Shown: positions 1 to 4,904 of the stretch, piece by piece | How the letters are laid out: each line of letters begins with the position of its first letter | Position numbering within the stretch: the first letter of the stretch is position 1 | Assembly: GCA_900543845.1 (NCBI GenBank) | Contig: UQTD01000096.1 | Location: 1 to 5,425 of the forward strand | Source of the DNA: an uncultured Collinsella sp. | GTDB taxonomy: Bacteria; Actinomycetota; Coriobacteriia; Coriobacteriales; Coriobacteriaceae | Direction of reading: 5' to 3' | DNA: 5,425 nucleotides | Position numbers and translations under genes: made by a program | The notes under the pieces: generated by a model | Database searches by the model: none | The model's input: the letters and a program-made list of their open reading frames with translations, nothing else | What the model was told of the DNA's origin: nothing

Positions 1-1
1 T

Positions 2-229
2 CGCACGACGTACACGCGGTATCGGCTGGGGCGCAGCGACGCTGCCGCGCTGGTTGGGCTTGCGCTGTTTGGCGTGGCCACGGCGGCAGTGGCGTGGGCC
101 GCGACGACGCAGTATTCGTTTTACCCGCAGCTTTCGGTGCCTGCGCCGTGGCTGGGCTATGCCGTGTATGCTGTTTGGATGGTGCTGCCCTGTGTGTTGC
201 ATGCGATCGATGAGAAGAGGTTCGGCTGA
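2..229 (+). CDS. ecfT: EcfT, ECF transporter transmembrane scaffold (C-terminal part only)
   Basis: This is the last 75 codons of a gene that starts before the window; the reading frame is open from base 2 to the TGA at 227-229. EcfT is the integral membrane scaffold of ECF vitamin transporters, linking the two cytoplasmic ATPases to the S component. Visible here are a short basic stretch (RTTYTRYRLGRSD, about residues 1-13 of the fragment), one hydrophobic segment (about residues 14-34), a short loop rich in aromatic and polar residues, a second hydrophobic segment (about 49-67) and a charged tail ending DEKRFG. The basic stretch before the last helices and the charged C-terminus are usual for EcfT/CbiQ-type proteins. 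The fragment lacks the Ala-Arg-Gly coupling motifs needed for a firm call, so the assignment leans on the neighbours: the stop codon shares one base with the start of a dual-ATPase gene, which is followed by an S component. Confidence 0.72.
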   Translation, partial: RTTYTRYRLGRSDAAALVGLALFGVATAAVAWAATTQYSFYPQLSVPAPWLGYAVYAVWMVLPCVLHAIDEKRFG

Positions 230-1872
230 TGACTCGGTTGGATAGGGGCCCGGCCTCACGCGCGGCGTGCGGCTCGGATATGCCGGCGATTGAGGTGCGG
301 AGCCTGAGCTTTGCCTACCCCGGGGCTGATGCTGCGGTGCTCGAGGGGCTCGACTGGTCTGTTCCCCAAGGTGCATTTGCGCTGCTTGTTGGCGGTACCG
401 GATCGGGTAAGTCGACGCTGCTGTCGCTGCTCAAGCCCGAGATTGCTCCGGCGGGCGAGCGCGCTGGCGAACTGCTCGTGCTGGGCGAGAACGTTGCCGA
501 CATGGACGTGCGCGCGTCTGCGGAGCGCGTGGGCTACGTGTTCCAGGATCCCGAGAACCAGATTGTGTGCGAGACCGTGTGGCACGAGATGGCGTTTGGG
601 CTAGAGAATCTGGGTGCGTCGCGCGACGAGATGCGCCGCCGTGTTGCCGAGACCAGCTATTTCTTTGGTCTGGAGGACTGGCTTCATCGCGATACCGATA
701 CGCTTTCGGGTGGCCGCAAGCAGCTGCTGTCGCTTGCCGCCGTCCTGGCGCTGCGTCCGCGTGTGCTGTTACTCGACGAGCCCACGTCTCAGCTCGATCC
801 CGTTGCCGAGAAGAATTTTCTGCACGCGCTGTTTCGCGTGAACCGTGAGCTGGGCTGCACGGTTGTTGTGGCTACGCATCAACCGCGGCCGATGCTCGAG
901 TATGCGACGCGTGCGTACCGGATTGAGGGCGGTCGCGTGCGCGAAGTGGCGGATATGGCTTCTTTGGGACGCCGAGAATCGCTGTTTTCCGATGACATGT
1001 TGGGGTGGGGTGCCATCCGATGTGCAAAAAACGGAGTATTCAGCAGGCGTGAGGACAATTTGGGCTCTCTGGAGCCGCCCGGGGACGTATCGAGCGCGAA
1101 AAAAAATTCGGAATTGGACAAATCGTCCGAATTTGTGGCGCAAACGTCGTACGAGAACGGCTCGGAAGCCTTCCCGCGCACGGATGGAAGCAGAATACTC
1201 CAAAAAATGCACGGCGGGTCGGCTACCACCCTGTCGGAAGGCTGGTTTCGCTACGATCGCGTGGGCGGTTGGGTGCTGCGCGGGCTCGATGTGACGTTTT
1301 CGGCCGGCGCGGTGCATGCGGTCGTGGGCGGAAACGGCTGCGGCAAGTCGACGATGCTCTCGGTGCTGGCCAAGACGGCTAAGCTGCAGCGTGGCCGCAT
1401 GGTGCGTGGGACGGCTTCGGCGGCGCTGCTGCCACAGAACCCCAAGGCATTGCTGGTCGCCGAAACGGTGCGCGACGAGCTGATGGAATGGGCTTCGACC
1501 TGCGGATACGACGAGGCCGCAGCACAGGAGCAGACAGCGCGCCTGGGTCTGGCGGGCTTGGAGGCGCGTCACCCGTACGATCTTTCGGGCGGTCAGCGCC
1601 AGCTGCTTGCGTTGGCAAAGCTGCTATTGATTGGTCCGGAGCTGCTGCTGCTTGATGAGCCCACCAAGGGCCTTGACCTGGCAAGTCGCTGCATTATCGC
1701 CCGAGCCCTGCGCGAGCATGCGCAGGCTGGCGGCACCGTTGTCATTGCCACGCACGACCTAGACTTTGCCGAGCAGGTGTCCGACGATGTCGCCATGATG
1801 TTCGACGGCGAGATCGCCTGCATGGAGCCTCCGGCAGATTTCTTTGCCGACAACGTGTTCTACAGGGCGTGA
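229..1872 (+). CDS. ecfA: Fused ECF transporter ATPase (EcfA-EcfA' in one chain)
   Basis: This 547-residue cytoplasmic protein has two complete ABC ATPase domains that should hydrolyse ATP to drive vitamin uptake with EcfT and an S component. Domain 1 (about residues 18-250): Walker A GGTGSGKST 55-63, Q-loop Q106 in FQDPENQ, signature LSGGRKQ 159-165, Walker B with D183/E184, switch H217. Domain 2 (about 333-545): Walker A GGNGCGKST 367-375, Q403, signature LSGGQRQ 452-458, D476/E477, H509. Both catalytic glutamates and both switch histidines are present, so both sites look active. The stretch VFQDPENQ...ETVWHEMAFGLENLG after the first Q-loop is typical of EcfA. Most bacteria encode the two ATPases separately; fused forms such as YkoD are known. 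The start at 229 is favoured over ATG 280 because AAGAGG (215-220) lies 8 bases upstream and the ATG overlaps the upstream TGA. A polar linker (about 255-332) is largely encoded by a palindromic insert-like segment (1022-1212). Confidence 0.93.
   Translation: MTRLDRGPASRAACGSDMPAIEVRSLSFAYPGADAAVLEGLDWSVPQGAFALLVGGTGSGKSTLLSLLKPEIAPAGERAGELLVLGENVADMDVRASAERVGYVFQDPENQIVCETVWHEMAFGLENLGASRDEMRRRVAETSYFFGLEDWLHRDTDTLSGGRKQLLSLAAVLALRPRVLLLDEPTSQLDPVAEKNFLHALFRVNRELGCTVVVATHQPRPMLEYATRAYRIEGGRVREVADMASLGRRESLFSDDMLGWGAIRCAKNGVFSRREDNLGSLEPPGDVSSAKKNSELDKSSEFVAQTSYENGSEAFPRTDGSRILQKMHGGSATTLSEGWFRYDRVGGWVLRGLDVTFSAGAVHAVVGGNGCGKSTMLSVLAKTAKLQRGRMVRGTASAALLPQNPKALLVAETVRDELMEWASTCGYDEAAAQEQTARLGLAGLEARHPYDLSGGQRQLLALAKLLLIGPELLLLDEPTKGLDLASRCIIARALREHAQAGGTVVIATHDLDFAEQVSDDVAMMFDGEIACMEPPADFFADNVFYRA
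1022..1212. repeat. In-frame foldback (nested inverted repeat) inside the ATPase linker
   Basis: The ends form an imperfect terminal inverted repeat: GTGCA, six A/T-rich bases, GGAGTATTC, one variable base, GC on the left (1022-1044), mirrored on the right (1190-1212). GGAGTATTC (1033-1041) pairs perfectly with GAATACTCC (1193-1201). At the centre sits a second perfect 9-base inverted repeat, AAATTCGGA (1104-1112) and TCCGAATTT (1126-1134), with a 13-base loop. The two palindromes are centred at 1117 and 1119, so they share an axis. A small 5-base hairpin (1063-1067 with 1072-1076) lies in the left half. The centre is AT-rich in a GC-rich gene. The segment encodes residues 265-328 of the fused ATPase, a hydrophilic stretch without ABC motifs. 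A palindromic repeat that entered in frame is inferred, comparable in concept to Rickettsia palindromic elements; no clear target duplication is seen. Confidence 0.55.
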
Positions 1873-1876
1873 TGCG

Positions 1877-2590
1877 ATGACGGATCATCGCGCCTCGCGC
1901 CTACTCACAAAAATGGAGATCCCGCTGCTCCTGGCGGTGCCGGCAGTGATGACTGCGGCGTTGCTGGCGGGCATTGAGCAGGCGGCGCTTGCCATGCTTG
2001 TCGTGGTGGCGCTCGTGCTTGCACTGTTTTTTGCGGGCTACGAGGCGTCGCGCCCGGGCTTGCGCCAGATTGTGCCAACGCTGGTTCTGGCGGCGTTGGC
2101 CGCGGCGGGCCGCATCTTGTTCGGCCCCATTCCCGACTTTAAACCCGTGAGCGCCATCGCTATTATCGCGGGGGCGACGTTGGGCCGACGCAACGGCTTC
2201 ATGGTCGGCGCGTTGGCAGCGCTGACCAGTAATTTCTTTTTTGGACAGGGCATGTGGACGCCGTGGCAGATGTATGCCTGGGGTCTGGTGGGCTATATCG
2301 GTGGCGCACTGGCGCATGCGGGCGCGTTTGACCGTGCCGATGGAACCGTGCGAATGCCGGCGCTGTTGGCGTATGGCTTTGCCTCGGGCTTGCTGTATGG
2401 CGTCGTGATCAACGCGTATGACATCATCGGTTTTGTGCAGCCGCTCACCTGGGCAGGCGCCGTAGCGCGTCTTGCTACGGCGGTGCCGTTCGATATCACG
2501 CACGGCCTCGCGACCTGCGTGTTCTTGGCCGCCTTGTACAAGCCTTGGTGCCGTCGCATTAACCGTGTCGTCGTGAAGTACGGGCTGTAA
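1877..2590 (+). CDS. ECF transporter S component (substrate-binding membrane protein)
   Basis: This 237-residue integral membrane protein should be the substrate-specificity subunit of the ECF transporter. Hydrophobic segments lie at about residues 14-33, 35-54, 64-83, 90-117, 131-149, 161-182 and 205-221; at least six would be membrane-spanning. AALAAA at 72-77 gives the small-residue AxxxA pattern that S components use to dock on EcfT. The block FKPVSAIAIIAG...GFMVGALAALTSNFFFGQGMWTPWQM (88-132) resembles uncharacterised S components of the group that includes the cobalamin transporter CbrT of Lactobacillus delbrueckii; that likeness is from memory, so cobalamin is only a candidate substrate. 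ATG 1877, four bases after the ATPase stop, is preferred over ATG 1844, which would add 11 polar residues and overlap the upstream gene by 29 bases. The ribosome site is weak (AGGG 1864-1867), suggesting coupled translation. Being encoded beside its own EcfT and ATPase suggests a dedicated (group I) system. Confidence 0.85.
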   Translation: MTDHRASRLLTKMEIPLLLAVPAVMTAALLAGIEQAALAMLVVVALVLALFFAGYEASRPGLRQIVPTLVLAALAAAGRILFGPIPDFKPVSAIAIIAGATLGRRNGFMVGALAALTSNFFFGQGMWTPWQMYAWGLVGYIGGALAHAGAFDRADGTVRMPALLAYGFASGLLYGVVINAYDIIGFVQPLTWAGAVARLATAVPFDITHGLATCVFLAALYKPWCRRINRVVVKYGL

Positions 2591-2628
2591 TGGCGGTTGC
2601 GCCGGGGCGAGAATCAATATTGCCTTGG

Positions 2629-2810
2629 TGTCATATCAAAACTATGCCGGTTTACGGGCTGGATTGACGCAGGCCGACCATACCGGCATTTTTCGAAAAT
2701 AGACGAGCCGTCTACCTGCGGTTTTATTTTGCTCGAATTGCGTGTGGTTGGGGATCTGCGATTCAGCCCCGTAAACCGGCATAGTTTTGGAATGGCCGGC
2801 TGATATGACA
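2629..2810. repeat. Foldback element with long inverted repeat arms
   Basis: The outer ends are a perfect 10-base inverted repeat: TGTCATATCA (2629-2638) and TGATATGACA (2801-2810). Inside them is a perfect 21-base inverted repeat, 2638-2658 with 2768-2788, containing ACTATGCCGGTTTACGGG on the left. Weaker pairing continues inward (GCTGGATTGACGCAG on the left against CTGCGATTCAGC on the right). The right arm has about 12 extra bases (2789-2800) between outer and inner arms. ACCGGCAT (2682-2689) is a further inverted copy of the arm core ATGCCGGT (2644-2651). Near the centre, TAGACG (2700-2705) pairs with CGTCTA (2709-2714), followed by T-rich sequence at 2722-2730. The element begins 38 bases after the S-component stop, so in RNA it would form a long hairpin at the 3' end of the ECF transcript. 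It could act as terminator, RNA stabiliser or remnant of a small non-autonomous mobile element. Confidence 0.75.
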
Positions 2811-2833
2811 GGCGTCGTGGCCCTCAGAGAGCC

Positions 2834-2859
2834 AAAATGATCCGTTTTCTTCCGTCCCC
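2834..2859. repeat. 26-base dispersed motif, copy 1
   Basis: The motif begins AAAATGATCCGTTTTC and ends CCGTCCCC. It matches copy 2 (3083-3108) at 25 of 26 bases in the same orientation. Just after it, CGTCCCCAGA (2853-2862) is followed by CGTCCCCAGG (2863-2872), a small tandem duplication, and GGAATCAGTT looks like a decayed form of the GGATCATTT that closes copy 2. Copy 1 therefore seems to be the degraded member of the pair. Confidence 0.7.
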
Positions 2860-2890
2860 AGACGTCCCCAGGGAATCAGTTGACGGCGCT

Positions 2891-3052
2891 CGCCACGAAA
2901 CTGGCCCATCTACTACGTTTAGCCCGACACCCCCAATCACAACCGTGTTTTATGAAAAACCGCAGGCTTTCTACCTGCGGTTTTCTTTTTGCGTTGTTCG
3001 CTGTGGTTGAGGGTAGTAGCTCAAACGTAGTAGATGGGCCGATTTCGTGGCG
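2891..3052. repeat. Foldback element with 30-base arms around a terminator hairpin
   Basis: The left arm 2891-2920 and right arm 3023-3052 are inverted copies matching at 28 of 30 bases: CGCCACGAAA (2891-2900) pairs with 3043-3052, and the 18 bases from 2903 pair perfectly with 3023-3040; only the two bases between differ. The arms are centred at 2971.5 and the hairpin in the middle (2956-2984) at 2970, so the structure is one nested palindrome. The block 2970-3009 resembles 2711-2750 of the neighbouring foldback: the first 15 bases, TCTACCTGCGGTTTT, are identical and both blocks end TGTGGTTG. The two intergenic elements are therefore probably related or have exchanged cores. Confidence 0.78.
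2956..2990. terminator. Bidirectional rho-independent terminator candidate
   Basis: AAAACCGCAGG (2956-2966) pairs perfectly with CCTGCGGTTTT (2974-2984) around a 7-base loop. On the plus strand the stem runs into TTTTCTTTTT (2981-2990). On the minus strand its complement runs into a T tract from the A's at 2955-2959. It lies in the gap between the plus-strand ECF operon and the minus-strand exonuclease gene and could end transcription from both. It is also the central hairpin of the larger foldback. Confidence 0.75.
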
Positions 3053-3082
3053 GGTGTGCCGCGTGGATTCCCTCGCGAGGTG

Positions 3083-3120
3083 AAAATGATCCGTTTTCCT
3101 CCGTCCCCGGGGGATCATTT
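3083..3120. repeat. 26-base dispersed motif, copy 2, with closing inverted repeat
   Basis: Positions 3083-3108 repeat the motif at 2834-2859 with a single difference. Here it is closed by an inverted repeat: AAATGATCC (3084-3092) pairs with GGATCATTT (3112-3120) around a 19-base, C- and G-rich loop. It ends five bases from the exonuclease III stop codon, so it would form a hairpin at the 3' end of that mRNA, followed on that strand by only four T's. It may assist termination or protect the RNA end. It may also be a dispersed extragenic repeat. Confidence 0.65.
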
Positions 3121-3125
3121 GGGGG

Positions 3126-3944
3126 TTAGAGCTCCAGGGTGAGGGTGACGGGGCAGTGATCACTGCCGAAGATATCGCCGCGGATGCCGGTGTCGCGTAC
3201 GTTGCCGGCGATTGCGTCGCTTACCAGGAAGTAGTCGATGCGCCAGCCTGCGTTGTTCTTGCGGGCATTAAAGCGGTAGCTCCACCAGCTGTAGACGCCC
3301 TCGACGTCCGGATTGGCTGCGCGCCAGGTGTCGGTAAAACCGGCGTCGAGCAGCTCGGTGAACTTGCCGCGCTCCTCGTCCGAAAAGCCGGCGTTGCCGC
3401 GGTTGGACTTGGGGTTCTTAAGGTCGATCTCCTCGTGTGCCACGTTAAAGTCGCCGCAGGTTACGACGGGCTTTCCGGTCTCGCGCTCGAGGCCTGCCAA
3501 AAAGCCGCGATAGGCATCGTCCCAGGCCATGCGTACATCGATGCGCGCGAGCTCGTTTTGGGCGTTGGGCGTATAGACGTCCACGAACCAAAACTTGTCG
3601 AACTCGAGCGCACAGACGCGGCCCTCGGTTGCGGCTTGGGCGACGAGCTCGGCGGCCCCACCCTCGCCGGCGTAGGGCTGCAGCGCATCCGCGTGCAGCG
3701 TGCGCAGCGGTTCCTGGCGGCTAAAGACCGCAGTGCCCGAATAGCCTTTGCGCTCGGCGTAGCTCCAGGTTTGGTGATAGCCGGCCAGGTCGATATCGAC
3801 CTGGCCCTCCTGCAGCTTGGTTTCCTGCAGCGCTAGGATATCGACATCGAGGTCCTGTGCGATCTGGATAAAGCTCGGGTCCTTTTTGAGCACGGCGCGC
3901 AGGCCGTTGACGTTCCACGAGGCGAAAGTGTAAGTCTGAGGCAT
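3126..3944 (-). CDS. xth: Exodeoxyribonuclease III (ExoA/Xth family AP endonuclease)
   Basis: This 272-residue cytoplasmic metal-dependent nuclease cuts DNA at abasic sites and degrades 3' ends in base excision repair. The endonuclease/exonuclease/phosphatase fold motifs are all present: WNVNG 10-14 (N11 matches E. coli N7), LQETK 39-43 (catalytic E41), VYTPNA 123-128 (Y124), GDFNVA 164-169 (D165 and N167), IDYFLVS 236-242 (D237) and SDHCPV 261-266 (D262, H263). The blocks DLKNPKSNRGNAGFSDEER and YSWWSYRFNARKNNAGWRIDYF make it closest to the B. subtilis ExoA type. It is about 20 residues longer than ExoA; part of the difference is an Ala/Gly-rich stretch around residues 88-106. The start is supported by AAAGGA, read on the minus strand at 3954-3949, four bases before the ATG. 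It is transcribed away from the sirtuin gene and towards the repeat-rich gap. Confidence 0.95.
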   Translation of the reverse strand: MPQTYTFASWNVNGLRAVLKKDPSFIQIAQDLDVDILALQETKLQEGQVDIDLAGYHQTWSYAERKGYSGTAVFSRQEPLRTLHADALQPYAGEGGAAELVAQAATEGRVCALEFDKFWFVDVYTPNAQNELARIDVRMAWDDAYRGFLAGLERETGKPVVTCGDFNVAHEEIDLKNPKSNRGNAGFSDEERGKFTELLDAGFTDTWRAANPDVEGVYSWWSYRFNARKNNAGWRIDYFLVSDAIAGNVRDTGIRGDIFGSDHCPVTLTLEL

Positions 3945-4057
3945 GGTGTCCTTTCGACGGGGTTGGCAGGCTTAAGATTAACGCAACAAGAGCGGGGCGG
4001 AGTCCGCGAGTGATAGTGCGAACGCCGCCGTCCCTAAGACACGGACGGAGGACATAT
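3945..4057. promoter_or_regulatory. Divergent intergenic region between xth and the sirtuin gene
   Basis: Both flanking genes read outward, so these 113 bases must hold at least the xth promoter and probably the sirtuin promoter. I could not identify a convincing -35/-10 pair on either strand; CTTAAGATTAACG (3971-3983) is the most AT-rich part. GCGGAGTCCGC (3997-4007) is a short odd palindrome, a possible but unproven operator. CCGTCC (4028-4033) pairs with GGACGG (4043-4048), and this right arm overlaps the first bases of the sirtuin ribosome site GGAGGA (4047-4052). Confidence 0.4.
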
Positions 4058-4810
4058 ATGACGCAGGCAATATCGGACCCCAAACAGGCCTCCGCCGCGC
4101 TGGCGGAGCTGTTCGAAACCCATAGCCACGTGGTCTTCTTTGGCGGCGCGGGGGTTTCCACGGCAAGCGGCATTCCCGATTTCCGCAGCGTGGACGGTCT
4201 GTATCACCAGCGGTTTTCCTATCCGCCCGAGACTATGCTCTCGCACAGCTTCTACGAGGCGCATCCGGCGGAGTTTTTCGACTTCTACCGGACCAAGATG
4301 ATCTCCCTTGACGCCAAGCCCAACCACTGCCACGCCAAGCTGGCGGAGCTGGAGCGCGCCGGCAAGCTCGATGCCGTGGTGACGCAAAACAACGATGGCC
4401 TGCATCAGGCGGCTGGTTCACGGCGCGTGTTTGAACTGCATGGCTCGGTCCACCGCAATATCTGCCAGACGTGCGGCGCGGTCTACAGCGCCGAATGGAT
4501 TTGCGCGCGCGAGCACGAGGATACCGCGGGCGTGCCCGTGTGCCCTGCGTGCGGCGGTCGCATCAAGCCCGATGTGGTGCTCTACGAGGAGCCGCTCGAC
4601 GAGCATGTGCTGACCGGCGCCGTTGCTGCCATCGCCGCAGCCGACGCCCTCGTCGTGGGCGGAACCTCGCTCGTGGTGTATCCGGCGGCGGGCCTCACGC
4701 GTTACTTTACTGGCGATACGCTGGCCATTTGCAATTTGGCGCCCACCGATCAGGATGCAAATGCCGACCTGCTGATTTCTTGCGACATCGCGGCCGCGTT
4801 TGCGTTCTAG
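4058..4810 (+). CDS. cobB: Sir2-family NAD-dependent protein deacylase
   Basis: This 250-residue sirtuin should remove acetyl or other acyl groups from lysines using NAD, giving nicotinamide and O-acyl-ADP-ribose. Motifs in order: NAD-binding GAGVSTASGIPDFR 30-43, TQNNDGLHQ 109-117, catalytic His128 in ELHGS, zinc cysteines C136/C139 and C162/C165, KPDVVLYEE 170-178, GGTSLVVYPA 201-210, and CNLAPT 225-230. The length is normal for a single-domain bacterial sirtuin. The usual TQNID has N112 in place of Ile. In the region equivalent to the Tyr-x-x-Arg of CobB-type desuccinylases it has Y77 and K80, so ordinary deacetylation is the more likely activity (inference). ATG 4058 is chosen because GGAGGA (4047-4052) lies five bases upstream; the in-frame GTG at 4010 would add 16 residues before the conserved domain. 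No partner gene, such as an acetyl-CoA synthetase or acetyltransferase, is adjacent in the window. Confidence 0.94.
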   Translation: MTQAISDPKQASAALAELFETHSHVVFFGGAGVSTASGIPDFRSVDGLYHQRFSYPPETMLSHSFYEAHPAEFFDFYRTKMISLDAKPNHCHAKLAELERAGKLDAVVTQNNDGLHQAAGSRRVFELHGSVHRNICQTCGAVYSAEWICAREHEDTAGVPVCPACGGRIKPDVVLYEEPLDEHVLTGAVAAIAAADALVVGGTSLVVYPAAGLTRYFTGDTLAICNLAPTDQDANADLLISCDIAAAFAF

Positions 4811-4830
4811 CCCGCGCGCGCGGATACAAT
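4800..4830 (+). promoter_or_regulatory. Possible promoter upstream of folP
   Basis: TACAAT (4825-4830) matches the -10 consensus at five of six positions and is the best match in the gap between the sirtuin and folP genes. The only nearby -35 candidate, TTGCGT (4800-4805), is poor and sits 19 bases away, inside the end of the sirtuin gene. The alternative is that folP is read through from the sirtuin gene. Confidence 0.35.
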
Positions 4831-4854
4831 AGAAAGACTGATTGCAAAGCGACC

Positions 4855-4880
4855 CCGCCGCCAGCGCCCGAGCGCGGCGG
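4855..4880 (+). promoter_or_regulatory. GC-rich leader hairpin before folP
   Basis: CCGCCGC (4855-4861) pairs with GCGGCGG (4874-4880) around a 12-base loop. The hairpin ends 12 bases before the ribosome site AGGAGG (4893-4898), and a short TTTT (4889-4892) lies between. It could be a weak terminator for the sirtuin gene, an attenuator or a 5' stabiliser for folP. No folate riboswitch consensus is recognisable. Confidence 0.35.
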
Positions 4881-4904
4881 CGTGGGCATTTTAGGAGGAT
4901 GTTC

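Larger units (their letters stand above)
2591..3125. other. Repeat-rich intergenic region between convergent genes
   Basis: This 535-base gap separates the stop of the S-component gene (plus strand) from the stop of the exonuclease gene (minus strand). No convincing gene lies in it: open frames on both strands run through the inverted repeats, lack good ribosome sites and show no protein-like composition. It holds, left to right, a foldback element (2629-2810), a first copy of a 26-base motif (2834-2859), a second foldback with a terminator-like core (2891-3052) and a second copy of the motif (3083-3108). Because transcription enters from both sides, the region probably serves as a two-way transcription stop. 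Confidence 0.8.

Noticed and set aside
769..1572. Minus-strand open frame of 267 codons opposite the ATPase gene
   Set aside because: It has no recognisable domain and an Arg/His-rich composition typical of antisense frames in GC-rich genes.
1844..1876. ATG 1844 as the S-component start
   Set aside because: It overlaps the ATPase gene by 29 bases and adds 11 polar residues; ATG 1877, just after the ATPase stop, fits operon spacing better.
1901..2617. Minus-strand open frame of 238 codons opposite the S component
   Set aside because: It is very rich in Arg, His and Gln, with no domain, and mirrors a clear membrane protein gene.
2629..3108. CRISPR array
   Set aside because: Repeats are few, mostly inverted and irregularly spaced; there is no series of direct repeats with uniform spacers and no cas gene.
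2597..3163. Short open frames in the convergent gap (2597-2803, 2880-3083 plus; 2876-3163 minus)
   Set aside because: They run through the inverted repeats and terminator, and their coding potential is explained by repeat sequence.
3156..3836. Long plus-strand open frame of 226 codons
   Set aside because: It is the antisense shadow of the exonuclease III gene, whose catalytic motifs are all intact on the minus strand; high GC explains the length.
4010..4057. GTG start at 4010 giving a 266-residue sirtuin
   Set aside because: The extra 16 residues are basic and unlike the family N-terminus, and a strong GGAGGA lies correctly before ATG 4058.
4811..4904. Tetrahydrofolate or other riboswitch upstream of folP
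   Set aside because: The leader is short and shows one simple hairpin without a recognisable aptamer consensus.
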